Below are positions 1-8,391 of a stretch of DNA of 41,135 nucleotides, piece by piece. The first letter of the stretch is position 1, and every line of letters starts with the position of its first letter. The notes beneath the pieces were generated by a model. It was not told the DNA's origin and did not search any database. It worked only from the letters and a program-made list of their open reading frames with translations. Source of the stretch: Undibacterium sp. (GTDB lineage: Bacteria; Pseudomonadota; Gammaproteobacteria; Burkholderiales; Burkholderiaceae); assembly GCA_014376575.1 (NCBI GenBank), contig JACMRF010000123.1:1-41135 (forward strand), read 5' to 3'. A program made the position numbers and the translations under genes.

Positions 1-772
1 CTTGAAATCCTGACGTGAATTTGTTATTAAACTTGAAGTTTTCTTCTGTTTTTTTTTCAATTGGAAAACGTGCCAATATTTTTCCTGCCCGGTTGGAGAG
101 CAGTGTGCTTTCACTTGCGACGTCTTCTAATAATCCCTCTGTTATAAATTGCTGTAAATCGACATAGGCAATCAAAATTCCGACTAATTTTCCCATGGCA
201 TATCCATCGGAATCCAGAGCATGTATTTGTCTTATGATGGCTAACGTGTTAGCACCATTTTTTTTGTTCAACAGTTCTATAATTTCTGTTGCGCCCGGTT
301 GTGTGGCACGCTTGATGAGCGCGTGATCATCAAAGGTTTCCCCCTTATCAGCAGCAACATCACTAGCAAGAATTTGACTATTGGCCGGATCGACAATGAG
401 CAGATGCTGATAACGATCTGGATAAGCCCGCTGCAGGCGATTAAAGATGCGATCGAGCTCTTTTTGAACTGCGACATCTCGACTTTCAAGTTGTTTGGAT
501 ACGGTACGGTTTTCAGAAATCACCAGGATGTCACCGCGCCTGTCCTTGACTCCTTTTGCAATAAAGGAGCGCTGTGCATCCGCTTTGATACCAAGAAAAT
601 GCATTGCTTCGGTAATGTGTTGGCTTTTAGCACCAACTATTCCTAATGTGGCAAAACCAAAGAACCAGAACCAAAACAGAATCGCCATAGCGAGCAAAAA
701 CAAAGCTCCAAAATAGGCGGCAACGCGTCTTGAAAATGAGTGTTGAATTGAGCGCGTCAACTTACTTCTCAT
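1..772 (-). CDS. Membrane sensor protein, N-terminal 257 residues (C-terminus beyond left edge)
   Basis: The reading frame is open from an ATG at 772 to the window edge with no stop, so only the N-terminal part is present. Residues 1-16 are basic (MRSKLTRSIQHSFSRR), then one long hydrophobic segment at about 17-47 acts as a signal anchor. The remaining 210 residues are soluble and lack a second membrane span, and they look like a periplasmic double-Cache-type sensor: an LLIVDPANSQILASD stretch is followed by a second half ending in STLLSNRAGKILARFP. Proteins built this way usually continue into a second membrane span and a histidine kinase, GGDEF/EAL or methyl-accepting output domain, which cannot be seen here. 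The start codon overlaps the tail of the upstream binding-protein pseudogene by 11 bp, so the two were once translationally coupled. I am confident that it is a real coding region. The sensor type is inferred from fold-like features only. Confidence 0.7.
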   Translation of the reverse strand, partial: MRSKLTRSIQHSFSRRVAAYFGALFLLAMAILFWFWFFGFATLGIVGAKSQHITEAMHFLGIKADAQRSFIAKGVKDRRGDILVISENRTVSKQLESRDVAVQKELDRIFNRLQRAYPDRYQHLLIVDPANSQILASDVAADKGETFDDHALIKRATQPGATEIIELLNKKNGANTLAIIRQIHALDSDGYAMGKLVGILIAYVDLQQFITEGLLEDVASESTLLSNRAGKILARFPIEKKTEENFKFNNKFTSGFQ

Positions 773-1579
773 AATCGTCGTTGTGTATTTGAAAAATTTT
801 CGCATCTGCCAATACTTTTGTTAAGCCATCGTGAAGCAATGCTATTTGGATATTCTCCCAGATTGCGCGAGCTTGTAGTTTGCCTAATGCCTTTAAAAAT
901 TAAAATTCTTTCTGTAAGGTCGCATCGCTCGCGTCTGAAAGCATAACGGGAGCCGATGGAATATCCAAAGTGTCACGACGAGTAATCGCAACGATCTGCT
1001 CAACCTAAAGTTGATTGAGTTTTTCAAAAACAAGGGCTGCATCTTTCCTTGTCCATACAAACGCTTTTTCCGTGTTGTGCCTTGATCGTCGCATCCAATC
1101 AATCACACGAACAAAGGCTGCCAGGAGCTGTAGCGCGGTATGCGGAGATATTTTTACAAAATTCTGTTCAATAATAAAATAATCTGTGCTGACATCGCGA
1201 AATACAATGTGATTTTGATCATTCTCATCATGCAAGATTGTTGGCGTAGTCTCCCATGCTGAAAATTCATCAATGCCACCACGCGCGAGCGCATCGGGCA
1301 TGTCGCTTATGTCCAGAAGAATGAGTTTGACTTGAGATTCGGCAATGCCAGCAGAGGCCAATCCCTGAAGTAGGGTGTAGTGAGCGCTCGATGCATTTAT
1401 ATAGCCTATTCGTTTACCAGCGATCAATCGTACATGTAAGTCGCCTTTGGCGACGATGGCTGTTGAGCTTTGCTTTACTATACTATCCCGGCAATATAGA
1501 CGTTTGCTGTTGACGCGGCGTGGATAGTAGGCATGTCACCGGGTAGTCCGGCTTCAAGTCGCTTGCTTTTAAAATAAAA
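762..1579 (-). pseudogene. Decayed NMT1/SsuA-like ABC-type substrate-binding protein
   Basis: Reading the minus strand from about 1579 to 762 gives a recognisable type-2 periplasmic binding protein of the NMT1/THI5/SsuA group: LEAGLPGDMPTIHAAS, then KQSSTAIVAKGD, GKRIGYINASSAHYTLLQGL, and a C-terminal helical part. The gene is broken in several ways. The frame shifts at 1477-1486, where ATAGT is repeated in tandem; removing one copy restores GIVKQSS exactly. There are in-frame stops at 1005-1007 (TAG) and 900-902 (TAA). No convincing N-terminal coding sequence or signal peptide precedes about 1579. After the second stop the frame stays open to a TAA at 762-764, inside the start of the sensor gene. 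Intact relatives bind sulfonates, nitrate or pyrimidine precursors, or act as the sensing partner of a membrane receptor. The original ligand cannot be read from this remnant. Confidence 0.8.
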
Positions 1580-1785
1580 TTAACATATCAGCGCCGCGAA
1601 AAAATGTGTGCGCTTTTAAAGTTTACTTGCTGTCTGTGAATACCTTTTATGATTGGTTTAACGAAACTAAAAAGACAAAAAAACAAACTGAATAATTTTC
1701 TATTTTCGATAAAAAGAAGCATGATTATAGGCGGTGTGATGTAGTTAATTGCAGATGATTTTTTGCTCGATATCGATAATGAAAA

Positions 1786-1816
1786 TAAAAAAAAGACGCC
1801 TTAGCGTCTTTTTTAT
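1786..1816 (-). terminator. Rho-independent terminator after the selO-PpiC operon
   Basis: AAAAGACGC at 1791-1799 pairs with GCGTCTTTT at 1804-1812 around a 4-nt loop. The minus-strand RNA ends in a U run just downstream of the isomerase stop codon. A-rich and T-rich flanks on both sides would let it work in either direction. Nothing else is evident between here and the pseudogene remnant at about 1580. Confidence 0.85.
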
Positions 1817-1831
1817 AATTAATTTCAATGA

Positions 1832-2605
1832 TTATTGAATTTTTGCTTTTTTCATCAGTGCCTGTTGATAAGCTTGCAGCTTTTGTTGCTGCAGACCTTC
1901 AACCACTTGTTGTTTGACTTCTTCAAGCGTTGGGAATTTTGCTGTGCGGATGTCGTCCAATTTAATAACATGGTATCCGAACTCCGTCTTGATTGGAGTT
2001 TCAGTAAATTGACCTTTTTGTAGTGCAACCAGTGCATCAGAAAAAGGTTTGACAAAAGTTGCTGGCGAAGCCCAATCCAGATCGCCACCTTTAGCCGCAG
2101 AACCTGTATCTTTAGATTGTTTTGCCAATTCATCAAATTTGGCGCCTGCCTTCAGCTTGGAAATAATGGCTTTTGCATCTTCTTCTTTTTCGACCAGAAT
2201 ATGAAAAGCGTGATATTCCTTATCACCAGCTTGAGACTTAGCTTTGTTGTATTCAGCCGTTATATCAGCATCTGACACTGGGTTTTTAGCAATATATTCA
2301 CGCATTAAACCTTGAACCAGAATCTGCTGCTTAGTCACTTCCAACTGCGTTTTGACATCAGTATTTGCAGCAATACCGGTTTTTTCAGCTTCTTGCAGGA
2401 GTACTTCCATACCGATTAAGCGGTCTTTGATTTGTGCGCGTAACTGAGGTGTATCTTGTTGACCTTGAGCTTTAGCTTGTTTTACGATCAATTCCGCTTT
2501 GCTTGAGGGAATAGCTTTACCATTAACGACGGCAATATTTTGCGCCATGGCAGGGATTGCGATTGCTAGAAGTACTACCAGCAAGTGAGCAGGTTTAAAA
2601 GTCAT
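1832..2605 (-). CDS. PpiC-type (parvulin) peptidyl-prolyl cis-trans isomerase, periplasmic
   Basis: This 257-residue protein has a signal peptide (MTFKPAHLLVVLLAIAIPAMAQ, likely cleaved after AMA). An N-terminal helical chaperone-like region (about 23-125) follows, then a parvulin rotamase domain at about 131-220 with the typical FHILV, GGDLDW and FGYHVIKLDD motifs, and a charged helical tail. The architecture matches small SurA/PrsA-like foldases that catalyse prolyl isomerisation and help fold exported proteins in the periplasm. A good ribosome site (AGGAA) lies just before the ATG. It is the last gene of the selO-msrB-yciB-bolA operon, 41 bp after bolA and followed by a strong terminator. 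In related genomes a gene of this kind commonly follows yciB-bolA. The enzyme class is clear; specific clients are unknown. Confidence 0.92.
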   Translation of the reverse strand: MTFKPAHLLVVLLAIAIPAMAQNIAVVNGKAIPSSKAELIVKQAKAQGQQDTPQLRAQIKDRLIGMEVLLQEAEKTGIAANTDVKTQLEVTKQQILVQGLMREYIAKNPVSDADITAEYNKAKSQAGDKEYHAFHILVEKEEDAKAIISKLKAGAKFDELAKQSKDTGSAAKGGDLDWASPATFVKPFSDALVALQKGQFTETPIKTEFGYHVIKLDDIRTAKFPTLEEVKQQVVEGLQQQKLQAYQQALMKKAKIQ

Positions 2606-2646
2606 TATCTGTTCCTAAAAAAACAAAGTAAGTAAAAACAAAATGG

Positions 2647-2922
2647 TTAAGTTGGCATCTCTGAAGGAGCCAGCGCAACGATCACAAGTGCATGAATTTC
2701 TGTGTGCATCATATCGCCAACGGCATCATACACCAGTCGATGTCGGGAAATACGATTTAGACCTTCAAATTTTTGACAAACGATTTTCACATTGAAATGT
2801 CCAGCACCTGAAGACGCACCGGCATGCCCTTTATGGGATGCAGAGTCATCATTTAATTGACAATGTATTGGCTGAAAAGTTTCTTCCAGACGAGTTTGTA
2901 TTTTTTTTAATCTTTCATTCAT
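2647..2922 (-). CDS. bolA: BolA family protein
   Basis: This 91-residue protein has a full BolA domain: an N-terminal helix (MNERLKKIQTRLEETF), the SHKGHAG loop, the GHFNVKIVCQKFEGLNRISRHRLVYDAV strand-helix core written here in parts (GHFNVKIVCQKFE, then ISRHRLVYDAV), and a C-terminal MMHTEIHALVIVAL strand. The conserved His in RHR and in HTEIHAL are the residues that BolA proteins use with monothiol glutaredoxins to hold a [2Fe-2S] cluster. The family works in iron-sulfur trafficking and stress or morphology control. The gene overlaps the upstream yciB by ATGA, which indicates translational coupling, and a GAGGA ribosome site lies inside the yciB tail. Placement next to msrB and selO fits a redox or iron-sulfur theme. 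The family call is secure, but no function beyond it can be read from the sequence. Confidence 0.93.
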   Translation of the reverse strand: MNERLKKIQTRLEETFQPIHCQLNDDSASHKGHAGASSGAGHFNVKIVCQKFEGLNRISRHRLVYDAVGDMMHTEIHALVIVALAPSEMPT

Positions 2923-3536
2923 GTCGGTTCCTCAATATATTTTGCTAAAAAAATACTTTGAAGAATGATAAACGCTGGTATCGCACCAAGAGAATATAGT
3001 TTGAAACTTACCCACGTCGTCGTTGGAAAATTAAACGCAACATAAAGATTAAGACAACCCATAGTAATGAAATAGGCTACCCAAACCAAGCTAAGCTTTG
3101 ACCACACTGAATCGGGCATTGAAAGCTGAGAACCCATTGCTGTCTTTAAAAGATTTTTCTTGAAAATAAACTGACTGAGAAAAAATGCTGATGCATAACA
3201 CCAATAAAGAACTGTCGGTTTCCATTTAATGAAGGAGTCACTGTGAAAATAAATCGTTGCGCTACCAAAAACGGTAATGATGATGAATGAGATCCACAGC
3301 ATCGCATCGACTTTCTTTTTACTAAGTAATAAGTAGCTAATTTGAGCAATTGAAGCAATGATTGTTATTGCAGTTGCCAGCAGAATGGGCGCCTGCTCTA
3401 TGCTTAGTGAGTTGCCTGAAATAAAGCCTGATAGGTACTGATTTGCTATTTGTTGGGCAAAGTCGGCATGACGCTCGCCCCATTTGTAAGAAATGAAAAA
3501 CAAAATCACAGGAAAAACGTCAAACAAAAATTTCAT
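2919..3536 (-). CDS. yciB: Inner membrane septation protein A (YciB/IspZ family)
   Basis: This 205-residue integral membrane protein has about five hydrophobic spans. It begins with the family signature MKFLFDVFPVILFFISYKWG and contains FGSATIYFHSDSFIKWKPT and WVAYFITMGCLNLYVA, both typical of YciB. The family sits in the inner membrane and contacts the cell elongation and division machinery; loss in other bacteria affects septation or envelope integrity. The start codon lies only 3 nt after the msrB stop, and the stop overlaps the bolA start by 4 nt, so the three genes are tightly coupled. The yciB-bolA-PPIase order is common in Betaproteobacteria. No defects are visible. Confidence 0.95.
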   Translation of the reverse strand: MKFLFDVFPVILFFISYKWGERHADFAQQIANQYLSGFISGNSLSIEQAPILLATAITIIASIAQISYLLLSKKKVDAMLWISFIIITVFGSATIYFHSDSFIKWKPTVLYWCYASAFFLSQFIFKKNLLKTAMGSQLSMPDSVWSKLSLVWVAYFITMGCLNLYVAFNFPTTTWVSFKLYSLGAIPAFIILQSIFLAKYIEEPT

Positions 3537-3539
3537 AAT

Positions 3540-3935
3540 CTATTCTTTAGGTGAAAATTTTAACGACGCTGAATTAATACAGTATCTTAAACCTGTCGGT
3601 GGCGGACCATCTGAAAATACGTGCCCCAGATGCGCGTCGCAGACGTTACACAAAATTTCTGTACGCGTCATTCCGAAAGATGAATCTTTTTTTTCTAGGA
3701 CATTCTCGGGATTGATCGCTTTAAAGTAGCTGGGCCATCCACAACCAGAGTCAAACTTAGCATCTGACTCAAACAGGGGAGTGTCGCAACAGATACACGT
3801 ATAGATTCCAACTTCGTGCTGATCCCAAAATTCCCCAGTGAAAGCACGTTCAGTTGTTGCTTGACGAGTTACTTTGTATGCCATCGGACTGAGCATTGAC
3901 CGCCATTCGGCGTCAGTTTTTGTGATTTTTTTCAT
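3540..3935 (-). CDS. msrB: Peptide-methionine (R)-S-oxide reductase MsrB
   Basis: This 131-residue cytosolic enzyme reduces the R epimer of methionine sulfoxide in proteins. The MsrB fold is complete: the zinc ligands are two CxxC pairs (C47/C50 in CICC and C96/C99 in CNVC), the substrate loop is SGCGWPSYF at 63-71, and the catalytic cysteine is C119 in [10 protein letters not shown]. The frame stays open 38 codons further upstream, but that extension would run into the selO tail. The ATG at 3935 gives the normal N-terminus ([15 protein letters not shown]) and leaves 19 nt after selO. It lies between selO and yciB in one operon. Pairing with selO puts two oxidative-stress functions together. 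Confidence 0.96.
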   Translation of the reverse strand: MKKITKTDAEWRSMLSPMAYKVTRQATTERAFTGEFWDQHEVGIYTCICCDTPLFESDAKFDSGCGWPSYFKAINPENVLEKKDSSFGMTRTEILCNVCDAHLGHVFSDGPPPTGLRYCINSASLKFSPKE

Positions 3936-3954
3936 ATTTGATTTATTCTGCCTT

Positions 3955-5442
3955 TTATGAGGAGCAGCTAACTTGTATTTTTCTAGACCAATCAGGCGGG
4001 AGTTCAGCGTAAGAATTATGTTCAGGCTGTTCATCGTAGGGATACTCAAGTATTTCTAATAGTTTTTCGATCTCAGAGAAGTCTTTTTTTTGCGCTTTTT
4101 CAATCGCGACTTGAGCTAGGTGATTGCGAAGTATGTATTTGGGGTTAACTGCACACATTCCAGCCTTCCGATGATTATCGTCACTTTGTTCCTGCCGTAA
4201 TCTTATTCGGTAAGCCGCTAACCAACTATCAATAGCATTTTTATTTCTAAATAAATCACGAAGAGGCGCATCCTGACTGTCGTCGCCGCTGCTGATGTTA
4301 CTTAATTTTCTGAATGTTATAGTGAAATCCGTTGAGTTATCTGTCATTAAATGGAAGAATTTTTCAAATAATTGCTTATCATTTTCAAAATTATCTAAAA
4401 AGCCAAATTTTTGATGCATTAACTGGTTATATTTTTTTTGATAATGGTATTGATATTTTTCCAACGCTTCTTGGGTTTCTTCGACGCCACCAATCAAAGG
4501 GAGAATGGCTTGTCCGAGTGCATGACAATTCCATTGGCCAATCGTTGGCTGCATCTGATAAGAATAGCGTCCTTGTTGATCAGTGTGATTGCAAATGTAC
4601 TGGGGATCAAATGATTCCATAAAACCAAACGGGCCATAATCTAACGTTAAACCAAGAATGGACATGTTATCAGTGTTCATTACCCCATGCATAAACCCAA
4701 CTGATTGCCAATGCGCCATTAATTCTGCAGTGCGTTTAGTAACTTCACTGAGGAAAGATAGGTATGGATTTGTATCGTTAAGCAACTCAGGGAAATAATT
4801 TAATATCACAAAATCAGCCAATGTTTGCAACTGTTGAGGTTGATTATTGTAATACCAGTGTTCAAAAGACCCGAACCGAATAAAACTAGGCGCCAGACGC
4901 GTGACAACTGCAGTTGTTTCTGGGGATTCGCGCATGACATATTGATCCGATCCGGTTATGCACAAGGCACGCGAAGTGGGAATGCCAAGCCCTGCCATGG
5001 CTTCAGAGCAGAGAAATTCGCGTATAGAAGAGCGCAAAACCGCGCGACCGTCTCCCATTCGTGAGTAAGGTGTTATGCCTGCGCCCTTCAACTGGACTTC
5101 TATGCGCTGGTTGGTATCCGATAGTTGAATATCGCCCAATAAAATTGCTCTGCCGTCGCCTAATTGTCCAGCCCATACGCCGAATTGATGACCGGAATAA
5201 ACTGCAGACAATGGACGACTATTTTGTGCTATCTGGTTTCCTGTGAATATTTGGCAAAATATCTTATTTGACGACTCTAGGGGGCTCCCTATTGCTTTCA
5301 TCATAGGCTTACTTATTCCAACCAAGTAAGGATCCGGTGAGGGTGTTGGTGTTAGATAAGTATAAAATTCACCAGGTAATGAAGCAAATTTATTTTCGAA
5401 TTTAATTGAGTTTATCTTCTCTGATTTGTAAATGTCATTCAT
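3955..5442 (-). CDS. selO: Protein adenylyltransferase SelO (YdiU family)
   Basis: This 495-residue pseudokinase-fold enzyme transfers AMP from ATP to Ser, Thr or Tyr of target proteins, and in studied bacteria it modifies redox proteins. Diagnostic stretches are [18 protein letters not shown] (nucleotide loop), [20 protein letters not shown], the [20 protein letters not shown] helix, and the catalytic region [20 protein letters not shown]. The last residues are VSCSS: the Cys-Ser-Ser end corresponds to the selenocysteine-Ser-Ser end of animal SelO, so the redox-active position is kept as cysteine. Length is normal for the family. It is the first gene of a five-gene minus-strand operon, directly followed by msrB. 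The 148-bp upstream gap probably holds the operon promoter, although I see no strong -35/-10 pair. Confidence 0.95.
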   Translation of the reverse strand: MNDIYKSEKINSIKFENKFASLPGEFYTYLTPTPSPDPYLVGISKPMMKAIGSPLESSNKIFCQIFTGNQIAQNSRPLSAVYSGHQFGVWAGQLGDGRAILLGDIQLSDTNQRIEVQLKGAGITPYSRMGDGRAVLRSSIREFLCSEAMAGLGIPTSRALCITGSDQYVMRESPETTAVVTRLAPSFIRFGSFEHWYYNNQPQQLQTLADFVILNYFPELLNDTNPYLSFLSEVTKRTAELMAHWQSVGFMHGVMNTDNMSILGLTLDYGPFGFMESFDPQYICNHTDQQGRYSYQMQPTIGQWNCHALGQAILPLIGGVEETQEALEKYQYHYQKKYNQLMHQKFGFLDNFENDKQLFEKFFHLMTDNSTDFTITFRKLSNISSGDDSQDAPLRDLFRNKNAIDSWLAAYRIRLRQEQSDDNHRKAGMCAVNPKYILRNHLAQVAIEKAQKKDFSEIEKLLEILEYPYDEQPEHNSYAELPPDWSRKIQVSCSS

Positions 5443-5523
5443 TGAGTTATCGCGGTAATTTGGCGAGAGTTAATTAAAACGACTTTATTTTGGCATGATA
5501 TTCAAAAAAATGTTTTTCTGAAT

Positions 5524-5564
5524 ACCTCTTTCCAGATTATTTAATCTGAAGAGAGGTTTTTTTT
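5524..5564 (+). terminator. Strong intrinsic terminator on the + strand with no gene in front
   Basis: The hairpin has a 15-position stem: ACCTCTTTCCAGATT at 5524-5538 pairs with AATCTGAAGAGAGGT at 5543-5557, with one mismatch and one G-U pair, around an ATTT loop. A run of eight T follows at 5557-5564, which is the classic + strand layout. Both flanking genes (selO before, cheA after) are on the minus strand. On the minus strand the U-rich stretch lies about a dozen bases beyond the stem, so it would terminate cheA transcripts less well. It is either an imperfect terminator for cheA or the end of a short + strand RNA from the selO-cheA gap. Confidence 0.7.
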
Positions 5565-5590
5565 AGGGGGATCTAGAGAAACAGTTCAAT

Positions 5591-7405
5591 TTAGGATACG
5601 AGTCTTTCGGTAACTTTACATCCATCAATTAAAAAAGATAAACTGATGACAAGTACCAATTCGCCTTCAGCAGACCTAGCAGTACCTGTGATTCCAGGTG
5701 TAGATATACATGTCAGCGGTTTAATGACTAAATCTGCTGTGCCGTCAACGGCATCGACAGATAAAATATACGGATTTGGCGCGGCAATGACAATCCCCAC
5801 TCGTTCTGTACTCTTTTCATAACCAAGTATCCTCCCTAGAGATCTCACTGGTAGTGGGCGCCCTAAATCTCGCAGAACAGGTTGACCGCCAACGCTTTCA
5901 AAGATTTCAGGTAACTCCACAACTCTTTGAACAGTTGCCATCGGCAAGGCCAGAGAGGCGCCATCCGTACGAACTAGCATAGTTGGGACAATAGATAATT
6001 CAATTGGTAGCCGTATTAAAAAAGTTGTGCCTGAACCCAGTCTCGACGAAATACGGATCGCACCTCTATGTCGTTCAACGGCAGTTTTGACAACGTCCAT
6101 TCCAACGCCTCTTCCGGAAACGCTTGAAGCGACTTCTTTAGTAGAGAATCCTGGAAGGAAAACTAATTGAAATGCTTCGTCGTCTGAATGTGCTTCGTGA
6201 GAGTTGATTAATCCTTTAGAAACTGCTTTGTCACGCAGTCTTTGTGCATCCATCCCTTTTCCATCGTCGGATACTTCTATCATGACGCTGCTTGCTTCTT
6301 GCCAAGCTTTTAAAGAAATTGTTGCGCGCGGGCTTTTGTTAGACTGAGCTCGCTCATCTGAAGATTCTATTCCATGATCAAGGGCATTTCGCAGCATATG
6401 CACAAGTGGATCATAAAGACTATCAACGACAACACGATCTACTTCAGTTTCTGCACCAGAAATGTTTAGATCGACTTCTTTGCCTAAGTCTTTTGCAAGT
6501 TCACGGATTAATCTAGGAAATTTTTGAAATAAACGACCGACCGGTTGCATGCGGGTAGCGAGAGTTGCTCTTTGCAATTCAGTCGAATAACGTGATGCCC
6601 GAGTCAGTGTTTCTGTGAGGGCCGATATTAAAGGAGCAGCTTGACCATCAAATTTAAATTGTAAGAGTTTTTCTAATAAAACCGCCGCCTGATTAGCTGC
6701 TTGCACAGACTCACCGGCAACCTCAAGCAGAACATCTAGTTTGACCGCATCGATTCTAATGCTTTCTTCTTTCGCGGGGGCGTTTTGTCTAATCTCGGCG
6801 CTGGCGAGAGATGTTTTAACAGCGTCGTGTTCTTCTTTGTTGACTGGGACTGTAGGTATAGTTGCAATCTCTGGAAGAGTTCCTTCAGGCACTACAGCGC
6901 GAAAATAGCCTTCCCAGTTAATTTCTTCTTTATTTAAAGAAATCTGTTGCTGATCAAGCTGTAAGCTGGCCGTGACTGGAACTTCTTGTTTTGGTTCTGC
7001 TTCTTTATTGCTTGAGCTTGACTTACCCTCTATGGCATCGTTCAGCAATTTCTCTAGAGCCTTAGGCATTGTTGAAAGTTGCTCGGGAGTTGTACCATTT
7101 GAAAGCGCGGTTAGCTGATCCGCTACAAATCCACTTGCTTCCAATGCTGCTTCGATCGCAATAGGGGTGACCGCTGACTGCCCGGTTCTTAATGCGTCAA
7201 ATAAATTCTCCGTCAAATGGCAAGCTGATACCATCGCAGATAAATTCATAAAACCAGCTCCACCTTTTATAGTATGAAATGATCTAAACACAGCATTTAA
7301 TGTGTTCATATCTCCCGGATTACGCTCAAGGGAAAGCAAATGTTCTTCTACGTTTATTGCTAGGTCTAGCGCCTCAACAACAAACTCTTTGAGCATATCG
7401 TCCAT
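5591..7405 (-). CDS. cheA: Chemotaxis-type histidine kinase CheA, apparently without P2 domain
   Basis: Domains in this 604-residue protein, in order: a histidine phosphotransfer domain (about 1-105, phospho-acceptor H44 in RSFHTIKGGAGFM), a low-complexity linker (about 125-215), the dimerisation domain (about 216-285), the HATPase domain (N339 in HMLRNALDHG, DDGKGMD at 379-385, and GRGVGMDVV around 430-438), and a CheW-like P5 domain at the C-terminus. The linker is where the CheY/CheB-docking P2 domain normally sits; here it is about 110 residues of Glu/Pro/Ala-rich sequence without an evident fold. The kinase should autophosphorylate at H44 and pass phosphate to CheY-type regulators under receptor control. 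The start codon overlaps the cheZ stop (TAATG), so the two are coupled. No cheY, cheW, cheR, cheB or receptor gene is in view. The kinase call is secure; the missing P2 is read by eye. Confidence 0.93.
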   Translation of the reverse strand: MDDMLKEFVVEALDLAINVEEHLLSLERNPGDMNTLNAVFRSFHTIKGGAGFMNLSAMVSACHLTENLFDALRTGQSAVTPIAIEAALEASGFVADQLTALSNGTTPEQLSTMPKALEKLLNDAIEGKSSSSNKEAEPKQEVPVTASLQLDQQQISLNKEEINWEGYFRAVVPEGTLPEIATIPTVPVNKEEHDAVKTSLASAEIRQNAPAKEESIRIDAVKLDVLLEVAGESVQAANQAAVLLEKLLQFKFDGQAAPLISALTETLTRASRYSTELQRATLATRMQPVGRLFQKFPRLIRELAKDLGKEVDLNISGAETEVDRVVVDSLYDPLVHMLRNALDHGIESSDERAQSNKSPRATISLKAWQEASSVMIEVSDDGKGMDAQRLRDKAVSKGLINSHEAHSDDEAFQLVFLPGFSTKEVASSVSGRGVGMDVVKTAVERHRGAIRISSRLGSGTTFLIRLPIELSIVPTMLVRTDGASLALPMATVQRVVELPEIFESVGGQPVLRDLGRPLPVRSLGRILGYEKSTERVGIVIAAPNPYILSVDAVDGTADLVIKPLTCISTPGITGTARSAEGELVLVISLSFLIDGCKVTERLVS

Positions 7406-8151
7406 TAGAAACCCAGACTATCAAGTAAATTGTCTACATCGTCTTGCTCAAGTGCTGCATTTGGAGCGGAGGGGCCTTCCATTAATTCAATTGCTTTTTC
7501 TTTTAATTCTGACGGGGCATTATCAATTAGAATCTGAGCAAGTTCTCGCTCAACAGCTTGAGTGATAACTAATACTTTTTTGATTAGCTGGCCTGTTAGA
7601 TCCTGAAAATCTTGCGCCATCATGATTTCGAGCAATCTTGCTTTTTCTGCGTCTGTCGAAACAACTACCGTATTTGTGAACGTTTTTGAGTCTGCAGCAA
7701 GAAGCTTAAAATCCTCAATAGTCAACTTTCCGGAAAACAAGCTGTCCCATCGCCCACCTAAAGTTTTGGCGTTTTTTGCCAAAAGGTCTTGCTCTGGCAT
7801 ACCGACATCTGTCGCATTAAGTACTTTATTTGCAGCTTGTTCTGTGAGGGATGCAACATATTCTAGGCGCCCTTGCGCATCTATAATTTGAGTCGCCACC
7901 TCCGATAACGAACGGTCATATCCAAGCTCGCGCATTGAATCGTGCATCATACGTACCAAACCGCCTAAACGATCAAACATAGGCTTTGCAGCTTGTTCAT
8001 CTTCATTGTAAAAATTTAATTTTGCATGATGAGGCGTAGCAGAATTTGTCGTTTCTATAACGGCTGGGGTAATGGTGTGAACTGGCTCTGCGACACGTTG
8101 ATTAGCCATTTCCTCAAACAACGCGTCTAGATCATCTACTGAATCGGTCAT
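7405..8151 (-). CDS. cheZ: Protein phosphatase CheZ
   Basis: This 248-residue protein dephosphorylates CheY-P in the cytoplasm. The long helical-hairpin region carries the active-site stretch MMAQDFQDLTGQLIKK at 177-192. D184 and Q188 match the catalytic Asp/Gln pair of enterobacterial CheZ (D143/Q147). The C-terminal QDDVDNLLDSLGF is the conserved CheY-binding helix, and a similar acidic motif (DSVDDLDALFEEM) also opens the protein. The first 60 residues are otherwise variable. It is the first gene of the cheZ-cheA pair. A GGAG stretch lies 11 nt before the ATG. The upstream 240-bp AT-rich gap to the PIN gene would hold the promoter, and no clear motif is assigned there. CheZ directly before cheA, with no cheY between, is an unusual arrangement. 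Confidence 0.94.
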   Translation of the reverse strand: MTDSVDDLDALFEEMANQRVAEPVHTITPAVIETTNSATPHHAKLNFYNEDEQAAKPMFDRLGGLVRMMHDSMRELGYDRSLSEVATQIIDAQGRLEYVASLTEQAANKVLNATDVGMPEQDLLAKNAKTLGGRWDSLFSGKLTIEDFKLLAADSKTFTNTVVVSTDAEKARLLEIMMAQDFQDLTGQLIKKVLVITQAVERELAQILIDNAPSELKEKAIELMEGPSAPNAALEQDDVDNLLDSLGF

Positions 8152-8391
8152 AGTTCTTTAATCTCCATAATCGCTGCGAATATTATACGAATTTACACTA
8201 AAATTGAATTGTATTTTTATTGACTAATTAATCGATAAATTATGATAAACGTACCACAGTCATGTTTTTATTTTGCTTCTTTTGATAATGGCAATCGCGT
8301 ATGTGTGATGTAAGGATAACCCTGTGCAACAAAACTTGTCATCTCTTTTATCGCTTAACCAGAATATTTTATGCAAAATTTAGTTATTTGA

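Noticed and set aside
299..716. Open frames on the + strand over the sensor gene
   Set aside because: They have no family resemblance. The minus-strand frame reads as a coherent membrane sensor.
3936..4049. MsrB extended N-terminally to 4049
   Set aside because: The extension lies in the selO coding region, and the ATG at 3935 gives the family N-terminus.
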